Shown piece by piece: positions 54,914-64,000 of a stretch of 64,000 nt of DNA; the first letter of the stretch is position 1; each line of letters opens with the position of its first letter. The stretch is from the NCBI GenBank assembly GCA_017562135.1, contig QEYB01001670.1, positions 1 to 64,000 on the forward strand. Reading direction: 5' to 3'. The DNA is from Dipylidium caninum (taxonomy: Eukaryota > Platyhelminthes > Cestoda > Cyclophyllidea > Dipylidiidae). A program made the translations under genes and the position numbers. Under the pieces are notes generated by a model. It had not been told where the DNA came from. It did not search any database and worked only from the letters and a program-made list of their open reading frames with translations.

Positions 54914-57671
54914 GACGTCCTCGATGAGGTGAAGTGACATTGCATGGTTTACATCTGCTCCTCCTCTCATCAACCCAACGGTGACGCTAAAAGGCGTGTC
55001 CAGTCAGCGAATGGGTGTCGCTAGTCTTTCAGCAATATGTGGCAGGACACTGTGGACATAGTCGACGTCGTTGACCAACACAATTGGTCATATCACCGCC
55101 GAAAAGGTGGCTGGGAGGAGGATACCTCCCTTGAATGGCCTCTCTCCCCTCTAACAACCTTTATCTCGTCTCGTCTCCTCTCTTCACCTCCCCCGCCATC
55201 TTTACTTTCACTGATCATCGAATAATGCAAAATCGATTAGCTGGTTTATTCGACTGCTCGCACAAATTATATTGATTTTAGCGTTCAAATGGAGTTTGTG
55301 AGTGGTCGGCGCACACTCTACTCGCAGGCTGCACCGCTCCCGCCTGATTTGGGCTGTGGGTGAGAGGAGTTCACTCGGAGATCTTGTGGCAAGTCGAGGA
55401 TGAGGAGGGCTGCGAAGCGTTTGGTGAAGGATGCACAGAAGTGGGTATCCAAGGCATCCACGCATTCGTGGCAGAGGAGCATCACATGTGGGTGTGAAGT
55501 GGAGGAGGAGGAGGAGGAGGAGGATGAGGGCTTCTGTCTCCGACTGCAGTCGCCTTCTCTGGCGACAGCCTACTCAATGTCTGCTCCCTGGTAGACTGGA
55601 TGGAAGAGGTTAATTGTGTGGAGGGAATGTGGAAAACTTCGAGATGTCCTGGTCACCCAATACTCCTACTGACACCGAGATTGATGGCAGTGACGATGTA
55701 CCCGTGATTATTTCTGAATGGAGCAGTTGTGTAAGTGTTGAATTTCCCCTTGTGTGCACTCGATCAGAGGCATTGCAGCCCTCCTCATCCTGGAATTGCC
55801 AAGGATCTGATGCGTGAACTCGTCTGACCTATGGTCGAATCGAGACGAAGCAGTGCTACATATCTGACAGCAGTCTGACTGTTCTGCATTCTTCGGTTAA
55901 TCCACACTTGAGAATTTCACGGTTGTTACCGTTGATGTGAGACCTCTTAAGGAAGCGAGGGATGCGGTTGGAGCCGACAGTCATGTTAACCTCGCAACTA
56001 GTCCACGACGAAGGAGCCCCGAGGGATCCGCTGTGAGTGGCATTCACTTGGACCGCGAAGCGAAGTGAAGTCAACAAGGCAGAGGTGAACAGAAGGTGCG
56101 TGAGGGGACGGAAGGCTCTCGCCGAGACGCCAGTCAATTCTATCCGAACATGAAGGCCTTATGACGACGTTACGAGTGTTCGGTGATAGCTCAGTGCTCC
56201 CGAGTTACCGCTTGGCTCCTGTGACTCGCAACACGAAGTGCCCTAGCGGCAATTGCGGCGAGGAGGTGATAGAATCGGTACTTCACGCCTCTGCCTCTTG
56301 GAAGCGTTAAAACTGCCAAGGAGGTGAGCTCGCTCCGACCACATTTGAGGGCGTAATTTCCGTCTCACCCTCTTGTGAATCACATCACCTTTGCCCACCT
56401 CCGTCCAGTGGGGACAAAATGCTTCCACAATCTTTCCCAACACCTCAATTTAGCTGCTTCAAGGAAGACGCCGTCTCGATTTACTGGGTGCCTTGGTGGC
56501 TCTTGGAGTTTGCTAATTGGGAAATAAAATATTTCATGAGATTAATGTTTCATTTGCATGCGTGTACGGATCTACACAATGTGCCGTTGATTCGGGGTTG
56601 GGTGGGATTTAGTAGGCACAAGTGGTGGAGGCGACAGCTGGTGGAAGACTCGAACAATCAGGGGCGGTTGTGTGGCCACGCACGCCTGGGGAGGAGGAAG
56701 AGTCAGGGAGGAGGAGGAGGAGGAGCCGAGGAGAGTTCGAAGACATTCGAGTTGTGAGGGGAGACACAAACTTACATATGGACGCCTGCCGCGAAAGAGA
56801 CAAAGAAGAAAGTGGATTCTTCCATTGAAAGAGGCCTCAAAAAGCCTTGTCCCCAGTATGTTGTGTTAGAAATGGGCGCTCAATCAAAGTGGGCGCTTTT
56901 AATGGATGAAACTTTGCTTGCCCCGAAGGTGGTAGTCGGTAAGGCGTGAACCCCTTGGATTGTCCAACAGCAAAAGAGCGTTTTGTGCAGCATCTTCCCT
57001 ATGTGACAAGTGTGTATTTGGTGATGCGAACACCTCCACCGTTCGCCTCATCCACGTGGGAATTCGTGTGCAAAACAGGCAGCCTGAGTTGGTCTTTGGC
57101 CACAAGTGAATCTTGTTCGACGCAAGCAAATGCGGCTGGAGCATGGTTCAGCCATTGACGCATCGGCCTTCAAATGGCTCCTTGTCGCGGTGTCTGCAAG
57201 CGTTAGTTTGGCCAGCCAACGCTGCGAGAACACCGAAGCCAGAGGCATATGAGTGTGGAGCAGCCTTCCATTGTGCAACCTGGTCGAGAAGAAGGCAATG
57301 AAATCTTTGCAGCAAGCCTTCATGCGCAGTCATTGGACCGAATGTCACTCGACAGGGGGTGAGTGGGAGACTGCAGTGCAAACTGTTTAGCCCCATGAGC
57401 GACAAGAAAAAGGAGGCTTCAAGTGAACGGCATGCGACTGATTAATTAGGGAGATGTGGACAGCATGGATGTCCCAGTGGCCAAACTCGCCTCGTGAGAC
57501 AGTGCTGCCTAATGCAGGCGTATTGCCGACGAGGAACCTGAACTGCTGCCTGGGTGGGCGGCCACAGAACCTCTGTTGTCCATCCATATGAGGACTCGGC
57601 ATTGCCGGCTGACAGGATTTCGGCCAGCAAAGCAGCCTTCGGTAGTGGAGGACGAAGAAGGCCGAAGTTGT

Positions 57672-57696
57672 CTCCCCCTCCTCCTCCTCCTCCTCG
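57672..57696. repeat. (CCT)n microsatellite, right arm
   Basis: Mirror of the 40,833-40,874 (GGA)n tract, about 18 bp shorter. Confidence 0.85.
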
Positions 57697-58355
57697 GTTA
57701 GACGGTAGATGTCTTACTAGACAGACGATTGCCCACTTCTAGCCCTGCCAACTCACTTTCCTGAGACGGGTTGGGGGAGCAGAGTAGTATTTGTCCTGCC
57801 ATGGAGACGCGATGGAATGCGTGTCACTGTCGTGCGAAAGGTAATCTTTGCAATCAATCCTTCGCCTCTTTTGGGCAAAAAAAGCTTCCACAAATAAGCG
57901 GCCCAAAATCCGACCTGGTTCGAAGTAGACCAGGAAAATCGTTTGCATTTGTGACTAAGGAATGGTTGCTTTGGCAACCACCCCTCCCCTTGCGTCCTCT
58001 CCTATTTGCAATTAGACGGAGAAGACGAAGAGAGGACCACAGGGGACGCGTCCGCGTTCCTCTCTTCCTGTGCGAAAAGGTCACAATTTCGCCGCTCCAA
58101 TGGTGTGCTTCGCATAACCCTCGGCTTTGTGCCAACCACCTCCACCCGAAAATATGGCCGTGGACGGCCGCGAGAACAGCAACTATCAAGTATGTCGCCA
58201 CTATTCACACATCGGCCTTTCATCGCCCTCATCCTCCCAAGCCCTCCGTCTCGCCAACAGCCTTCTCGCTCTCCTCCTACTTCATGCTCCGTCGACAACG
58301 CCTCCGTCCACCGTGGATTCCATCTTGTCTATGGTCTGTTGCGTAATGAGTGTGT

Positions 58356-58415
58356 GCCCTGAGTGAATATGCACCTTGACTTCGAGACTGGCGGTAGAAT
58401 GTCAGTCGTGGAATC
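58356..58415 (-). repeat. Hairpin H2-like, mirror of U8 copy
   Basis: Minus-strand copy of 40,111-40,168: GACTGGCGGTAGAATGTCAG read on the plus strand, with the TGAGTGAATATGCACC base. Confidence 0.6.
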
Positions 58416-58924
58416 CGCAGTTGAGGCATACACCTTCCCACACCAACACGTCTAAGCCTCCACCTCGCCAGAGCGAACGCCTACGACGTCAACAACAACA
58501 ACACCAACGACAACGACGAGGACGACGACAGTGCATCATCCCGTGTGGTCTCTGGCATGGTCCCACACAGCCGGGCGTACCGGATCTTCACCCCCCCCCC
58601 CTGTTTAGCGGGTCAAGTTTGCGCGCACACAGACACTCCGTCTCGGGTAGGAGTGAGTCAGTTGCGTCGTCCGAGTCACGGACGTTGGTCGGGGGGTTTT
58701 TTGTAAGCTTGTCAGATTAGCCCGTTCTCGCGAACATGGTGACATGACCAGCTGAGGCGTGAATTTCGCCTCGTATGCAGGGCCACGTCGCTTTAACATG
58801 GATCTGAGGTGGTCAGCCTCAAGTGCTCCCCGTTGATGCATGCAGTGATCATGTTCCTGTCATTTATTCACTGCTATCAGTTATCCATGACTTTGCTCCA
58901 CCAATTCCTCACGCTTCAGCCTGA

Positions 58925-58947
58925 GTGTGTGTGTGTGTGTGTGTGTG
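58925..58947. repeat. (GT)n microsatellite, right arm
   Basis: Mirror of 39,580-39,600, longer by about one or two units. Confidence 0.9.
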
Positions 58948-59462
58948 GAAGTGCAGAAGGGCGCCTGGGTCCATTTGCGTTTGGCCATTGTGATTTGCGG
59001 TCCCACCTGGGGCACTGTAGTTCTGCGCGGGAGAGGCGGGTTCCGCAGTCACACAACTGCCATGACTCCCTTCTCTCCACTGCGTCAGTTCGTAAATGAA
59101 CGCTTCAGCGCCTTGCATGCGTGGAGGGGCGGGCGAGGAAGAGGCAAAAGGAATAACGAGGCTGTGGATAGTAGACGAAGCGAGTGAGGAATGACGAGGT
59201 CGAGGATGCATTCCACTGACGGCCGCCTCATCACTGGAAGCGAGGCGTGCTCGGAAGTGTTGGATTCCGTCACTGCGCACGAGGAGGTGCCTGTCGCACG
59301 AAATGGGGAATTGCGCAAAATGCGAGAAGCGGGAGGGGGGGAGGATGTTCGAAAGTGGGGCGATTTGAGGCAATGCGGAGGGGGAGAAGAGAATGGGATG
59401 CAGGATTGGTTGTGTTGGTGGGAAATGAGTTGGAGAAGGAGAGGTGAGTGGACGAGCAGGGT

Positions 59463-59535
59463 GAGGAAATGTGGCGCTGGGAAGTCAAAGCGCACCCACT
59501 TCTGTGCGCCTTGACATCTCCCGCCACATTCGCTC
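59463..59535 (-). repeat. Hairpin H1, mirror of U8 copy
   Basis: Reverse complement of 38,993-39,065. The arms GTGAGGAAATGTGGCGCTGG and GCCACATTCGCTCAC and the loop CCACTTCT are retained. Confidence 0.9.
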
Positions 59536-59635
59536 ACCGTGTGCAGGCAACAGAGTGAAAAAGACGCGCTCCAGACTGAGACGAGTCGTCCCGGCGAAGA
59601 GGCGATGTGGAAAGAAAGGCAGGCATGGCGTGCGC

Positions 59636-59714
59636 GGTGAGGGAATGTTAGGCATGCAACTTCGCAACGGACACAGACCCGTCGGTTGTGAAGCACCGCC
59701 AAACATCCGATCAC
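59636..59714 (-). repeat. Hairpin H4, mirror of U8 copy
   Basis: Reverse complement of 38,814-38,892, with CAACGGAC, loop ACAGACCC, GTCGGTTG retained. Confidence 0.85.
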
Positions 59715-59991
59715 AATATTCACCGGGAGAAAGGCGGAAGCCATCAACTCACCTTGTCTTTTGGCAATAATGAGGAGGGGAGGAGGAGGAGGAGGCGGAG
59801 AAGGAGTCGAGGTGAGGACTGAGGTGAGAACAGACTAAAACCCGCAAAAGACATCCGCACATCAACACGTCTTAGACTCCCCTACACCACAGCCAACACC
59901 TCAAACGACGACGAGGACGACGACGACAACGACAGTGACGTTCTTCATCCACTCCGGTCTGTGACGTGCTCACACACCGCCGGCATCCGTC

Positions 59992-60004
59992 TTCGTATAC
60001 TCCC
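59992..60004 (-). promoter_or_regulatory. TATA-like box, mirror of U8
   Basis: Plus strand reads CTTCGTATACTCCCTCCTG, the reverse complement of the U8 box. If active it would drive transcription leftwards, towards INTS4. Confidence 0.4.
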
Positions 60005-62053
60005 TCCTGTCAGGTCAAGGCCGTAGGTCACGTCGATATTCGACTTCGAGTGGAAGTCCACCAATGCTGCGTGGTCTGAGTCACGCAGTTCTGTTGTGTT
60101 CTGTTCTGTGCTTTTCTGTTCGTTCAGCCGAGTCGGTCAAGTCATCGTCGTGCCGGACGCCGTGGTTGGCCGTGTGTCAGTCTGTCGGATTAATCCGCAC
60201 TCACGACAGCGTGACATGGTCAGCTGAGACATGAATTTCACCACAAAGGCACGGCAAAGTGGTGGTGGCGGAGACGATGGTGTCAACCAAGGAGCATTGG
60301 AAGTGGTGAAATCCGCTGGTGCACAGGTCGCCATGAGGAAGGTCTACAAACTGGCTAAATAGCGCCAGTTGCCGAGAATCTGGCTGAAGACGAGTGTGTC
60401 GCAGAGTGAAATCTCTAATTAGTGCGTTGCGCCTGTTCCCCCAGTGCGAATGTCTGCTTGTCACCGTGATCGCACATGCGGTGGTCGTGTCCTCATCAAA
60501 TCTTTGATCAGATGTCAGTAGACCATCTCCTGATTCCTCCTTACCCGCACTAAATACCTTTACAGCGGACCCCAAGTGTGTTTGCTTGGTGAACCATAGG
60601 ACTGGCGGGGAGGGTGGGGCTGGGGGAGAGGGGACAGTCGACAGTTCGTGTGGAGGGCATCCGTCAGGGTAGTTGGCGAGCTGTTCACGCAGCTCATCAG
60701 TTGTAGGTCGTGCTTCACCCCTTTCACATGGCACGGCATTTTCCCACTCCACGTAACAGAGAGTTACAGCTTCACCTGATAGTGCGAGTAGTCGGCAGCA
60801 TCAGCGCGTCTGGCGCCGCACGTCTGCCCCACCCGTCAGCTCGGGCCTGCCGTCGCGCGTCCGCTCTCACAGGGAGAGTTGTGGAAGGCTAGTGGATGCG
60901 CATCAGCCGGCTTCTTCTCCTCCTCCTCCCCCCCTTCTCCTGCTCCGCTTTGACATGCCACGTCCACGTGCTTTATCACCTCCCTTTTTGACGCTCCTTC
61001 GTCAAAATGGTTCTCGCGACGGTCCGTGATGGCGCATTCTTCTTCTTGGTCCACTGGTACCGACATCAGGCTTCATTTTCGCCTAATTTCACGCCGTGGA
61101 TGACCGTCTGGAAAAGCACTAACTGCGCCCACTGTCGACCTTGAGTGTTGGCGGCAAGAAAGCCGACCAGATTTTGTCCTTAGTTGATTCTGGGGCCAGT
61201 GAGCTACTTATGCGCTAGCAGTAGCAGTTAAAGTGCCATTTCGTAGTGGTGGAGAGTGATTGAACACTGTCAGCCACCAACCTGTTGAGTTGTCACACCA
61301 GCCTTCCTCTCTCAGTTAGTCCACAGGAGGCGATGCAACAGTAGATGCCAGGCTAAGTGGAATTGGACTGGTTAAACAAAATTAGGAGCTGCCAGTTACC
61401 ACATTTGCAAAATTAAGACTGCAATACGCCGTTACGCGTCTTCCACTAGTGCCTAATGCATCCGAGTTACCACTTGGCTCCCCAGACAGCCTATGTTTTG
61501 GGCAGGAACCTCTTCTCGTCCGTGGAAATTGCGACCGGCAGCACTTCTGCGACCTCTCTTGAGTCAGAAGAAGTGGTAAGTTATCATGCCAGGGGGAGTA
61601 ATTCGATTGAAGAGGGGAGAAGGGCAACAGTGTCTGAGGGCCAGTGAAGGAGGCTCATTGGTGCCAAAGACGTTATTTGCAAGTCGAGCGCGAATACAAG
61701 TCGCCAAGTGAGATGGATGATCCGTGAGCACACAGTTGAACGGATGACCAGGAGTCGGCGACTTTTCCTCGCTTGTTTGAGGGGACAACCAGTGGCCCCA
61801 ACTCAGTACGTCCCACTACTCCCATCACCACGTGCAACAATGAGACATCGAGAGTAGGGAGGAGGAAGAGTGGGGACGGAAGAGATTGGAAGTCGCCGGT
61901 CGCGGGAGGACAGGAGGCGCAAACTGGGAGGAGAAGAGTCGAAAGGACGGAGTTAGAGTGGCCCAACAATGGATGACACAATCAGGATTAATAGGGAAAA
62001 GGACAAGGCGGCAAGTAGGAAGAGAGAAGCGTGACAAGCCAACGGTCGTTTGA

Positions 62054-62129
62054 GATGAGAGGATGTGTGCGTTCATACCACAACCAACGCGCCTCCGTCC
62101 GGTCGTGGAATGACGCCCCACGTCCACCC
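62054..62129 (-). repeat. Hairpin H3, right-arm copy
   Basis: Plus strand GATGAGAGGATGTGTGCGTT then CATACCACAACCAAC, loop GCGCCTCC, GTCCGGTCGTGGAATGACGC then CCCACGTCC. Small indels relative to 36,376-36,443 disrupt a few pairs. Confidence 0.8.
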
Positions 62130-62456
62130 ACCTTTTGCACTTCGTCGAAAGCATTAGCCCACGCGTACAAGCATCCGCATTTCTTTACCCTTATAAATTT
62201 AATTGGCGACTTTTCCTTTCATATTCACTTCCATCATTTCATTTCATCGACGTTTGCTGCCTTGGTTTGGTATTCAATACTTCAACTAAATGTCTCGTTA
62301 AATAAACACATTGTTCGTTTTCCACACACTTTGTTCCAGTAGATGTTTTACGTCTCCATCGTCTAGTACGCGTACATGCTATGTAAACTGACATATTCTC
62401 GATCCACCAGCTAAAGGACCCAGGCAAAAGAACTGTCCCGCAATGGGCGTCTGGAG

Positions 62457-62530
62457 TGAGTGAATGTGGGCCCCGACTTCAAGACTGACGGTGGTGGGTC
62501 AGTCTTGGAATCAAGTGCCACATTCCATCA
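62457..62530 (-). repeat. Hairpin H2, U4' second copy
   Basis: Plus strand GTGAATGTGGGCCCCGACTT then CAAGACTGAC, loop GGTGGTGG, GTCAGTCTTG then GAATCAAGTGCCACATTCC. Reverse complement of the second U4 H2. Confidence 0.9.
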
Positions 62531-62896
62531 CCCACATCAATCTCCCCTTCGTCGACGTTAGACAAAATTCCACTTACCCGAGTGCCGCTGTCAACACGAC
62601 TTTTCTTTTTTCCCTCCATCAAAGTGGCTGGACACCCACAGGTTTAGCATTAAATGGGGAAAAAATGAGAGTCCATGCGAGAAGGCGAAATGGAAGAATG
62701 TGGCATTTCATGGTTGCAGTGCAGTCGCCTCTTTCAGCCACGGCGCTTTAATCTATCACTTGGCCCTCACCACTTCCTTTTTTAACTTCCTCTGCGAGGA
62801 GATGACTCGCGCTACCATCGACTGTTCCCGATGGTTCCACCACCCACCAGCTCAAGAGCCCAGGCACACGAAATGTCCCGCAATGGGCGTCTGGAG

Positions 62897-62972
62897 TGAG
62901 TGAATGTGGGCCACGACTTCAAGACTGACGGTGGTGGGTCAGTCTTGCAATCGAGCGCCGCATTCCCTCACC
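62897..62972 (-). repeat. Hairpin H2, U4' first copy
   Basis: Plus strand GTGAATGTGGGCCACGACTT then CAAGACTGAC, loop GGTGGTGG, GTCAGTCTTG then CAATCGAGCGCCGCATTCCC. Reverse complement of the first U4 H2. Confidence 0.9.
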
Positions 62973-63399
62973 CGCATCACTCTCCACTTCCTCAACACCT
63001 AACGAAATTCCACTTACCTAAGTGCCGCTATCGTCTCCAGAATAAGGAAACCACCAAATCGTCACCTCTCTTTCATTTTCTCCTTCCCCAGAGTGCTGGT
63101 CGTCGCAAGTTTCGCGTTCGTTGCGATTTAGCCGAAGGGATGTCAATGAGCGCAATGGAAGGGAAAAGTTGAGATCCGTCACTCCCGACCAGGAGGTGTC
63201 TTTTGCGGCTACGGTGGATGTAAAAAATTCAAATGCTTGTGAAATGTATGGGTAGAGGAGAAGAGAGGAGGATGGAAGGAAAGGGAATGTGAGTCGAGGT
63301 GCGGTGCGATACGACGCGGTGGAGGAATAAGAGGTGGAGAAAGAAGAATGATCGAGGCAAATACTTGATAGGGTAGGCGACGTGGACAGACGAAGGGGG

Positions 63400-63473
63400 T
63401 AAGAAAATGTCGCGCTCGGATTCAAAGCGCACCCATTTCTGTACGCTTTGAGATGTGCGCCACATTCGCTCAT
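63400..63473 (-). repeat. Hairpin H1, U4' copy
   Basis: Plus strand GTAAGAAAATGTCGCGCTCG then GATTCAAAGCGCAC, followed after CCATTTCT by GTACGCTTTGAGATGTGCGC then CACATTCGCTC. Reverse complement of the U4 H1 with minor changes. Confidence 0.85.
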
Positions 63474-63844
63474 CGTGTGCTGATGCCCAACTTCCACTAG
63501 CATCTTCACCTGCTCCTGCCTCCTCACATCTACCTCCGCATACCTTTCGACCACAGTATTCCAGGCAAAAGTTACACTCGACTACTGTCGCAACATTCCT
63601 CCAAAAATTATCCATTGTGATAAGGGCCACAGATTTCAACTCACTTCGCTTTTTCGCAGGAAAATTGGTGGAAGAGAAAGAGCAGAGTCCTCGATGACGA
63701 AAGCGCGCAATTGACATTTCCACACCATCACGTCTCAGCCTCCTGCCACTTTCAATGCCAACACCTTCGACCACAACGGCGACAACAAACATCGCCTCGT
63801 CCGTCCGGTCCTTGGCTCTACTCTGCACACTGGCCGCCACCCGT

Positions 63845-63860
63845 CCTCAATATACTCCTG
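63845..63860 (-). promoter_or_regulatory. TATA-like box of U4'
   Basis: Plus strand CCTCAATATACTCCTGCCCG, the reverse complement of CGGGCAGGAGTATATTGAGG. Upstream phrases (AATCGAAGACGACCACCGAC on the minus strand) match U2 and U4. Confidence 0.5.
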
Positions 63861-64000
63861 CCCGTCAGGTCGAGGTCGAATGTCCCGTCGGTGGTCGTCT
63901 TCGATTGGAAGTCAGTCAAAGCTGCGGAGTGTGAGTCGCGGAGGTTACTTGGGGTGTTGTGAGCCTGCGGGGTGCTTAACCCTACTCACGTGACCCCCGG

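Larger units (their letters stand above)
54914..62200 (-). repeat. Right arm of large inverted duplication
   Basis: Reverse complement of 36,330-43,633 with few substitutions and small indels, mostly at microsatellites. It carries mirror copies of H1, H2, H3, H4 and the TATA-like box of U8. Beyond about 62.2 kb the similarity switches from the U7 sequence next to the left arm to the U4 sequence at 24.5-26.4 kb. Confidence 0.9.
62030..64000 (-). repeat. Composite repeat unit U4' (minus strand)
   Basis: Reading leftwards from the window edge: P module with TATA at 63,845-63,860, D1-like region near 63.64 kb, H1 at 63.40-63.47 kb, pyrimidine (here purine) tract, D2-like CACTTAG|GTAAGTGG near 63,017, H2 at 62.90 kb, D2-like CTCGG|GTAAGTGG near 62,579, a second H2 at 62.46 kb, and H3 at 62.05 kb. 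The tandem pair of H2 hairpins matches U4 and not U7. The unit runs off the window. Confidence 0.65.

Noticed and set aside
43601..54940. Whole 43.6-54.9 kb spacer as cargo of one giant transposon with the arms as terminal inverted repeats
   Set aside because: No transposase, no target-site duplication, and the arms' outer ends differ (U7 versus U4 sequence). Segmental inverted duplication is simpler, though not excluded by sequence alone.

Overview
The window looks like metazoan nuclear DNA, most likely from a parasitic flatworm (possibly a tapeworm). Two things suggest this: the one recognisable gene, a HEAT-repeat protein matching Integrator complex subunit 4 (INTS4), is split into many GT-AG exons, and several of its introns are only 38-40 bp long, as is common in cestodes. 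No rRNA, tRNA, CRISPR, bacterial operon, reverse transcriptase or transposase was recognised. The species assignment is inference.

Layout. 1-6.7 kb: mostly featureless DNA with one isolated TATA-like box plus hairpin (4.39-4.52 kb). 6.7-40.2 kb: a cluster of about nine degenerate copies (called U1-U8 here) of a composite non-coding repeat. A full copy reads: upstream module; about 200-bp module ending in a TATA-like box (P); splice-donor-like motif D1; hairpin H4 and/or H1; pyrimidine-rich tract; donor-like motif D2; hairpin H2; a conserved 150-250 bp module; donor-like motif D3; hairpin H3. 36.3-43.63 kb: unit sequence plus otherwise unknown sequence that is repeated almost exactly, in inverse orientation, at 54.91-62.2 kb. 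44.1-52.5 kb: the INTS4 exons, in the 11.3-kb spacer between the two inverted arms. 52.8-53.4 kb: a possible second small gene. 62.0-64.0 kb: another unit on the minus strand, more like U4 (24.5-26.6 kb) than like the unit next to the left arm.

The main novelty is the hairpin family. H1, H2, H3 and H4 share one geometry: imperfect arms of about 34-36 nt, usually an 8-nt loop, and often a base starting GTGA..GAATGTGG. Their apical stem sequences differ from class to class, yet both strands of each stem have changed together, so pairing is kept. More than 25 copies are visible, and none lies in the INTS4 region. Stem length and loop size resemble primary-microRNA hairpins; the same structures could instead be foldback transposon remnants. 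Splice-donor-like motifs recur upstream of the hairpins, and a TATA-like box recurs at the head of each unit, so the units may be transcribed as multi-exon non-coding RNAs. That part is a hypothesis.

Limits: the INTS4 N-terminal exons (about the first 150-180 residues of the family) and at least one exon between 49.59 and 50.32 kb were not found. All splice sites are read by eye, and repeat boundaries are approximate to tens of bases.
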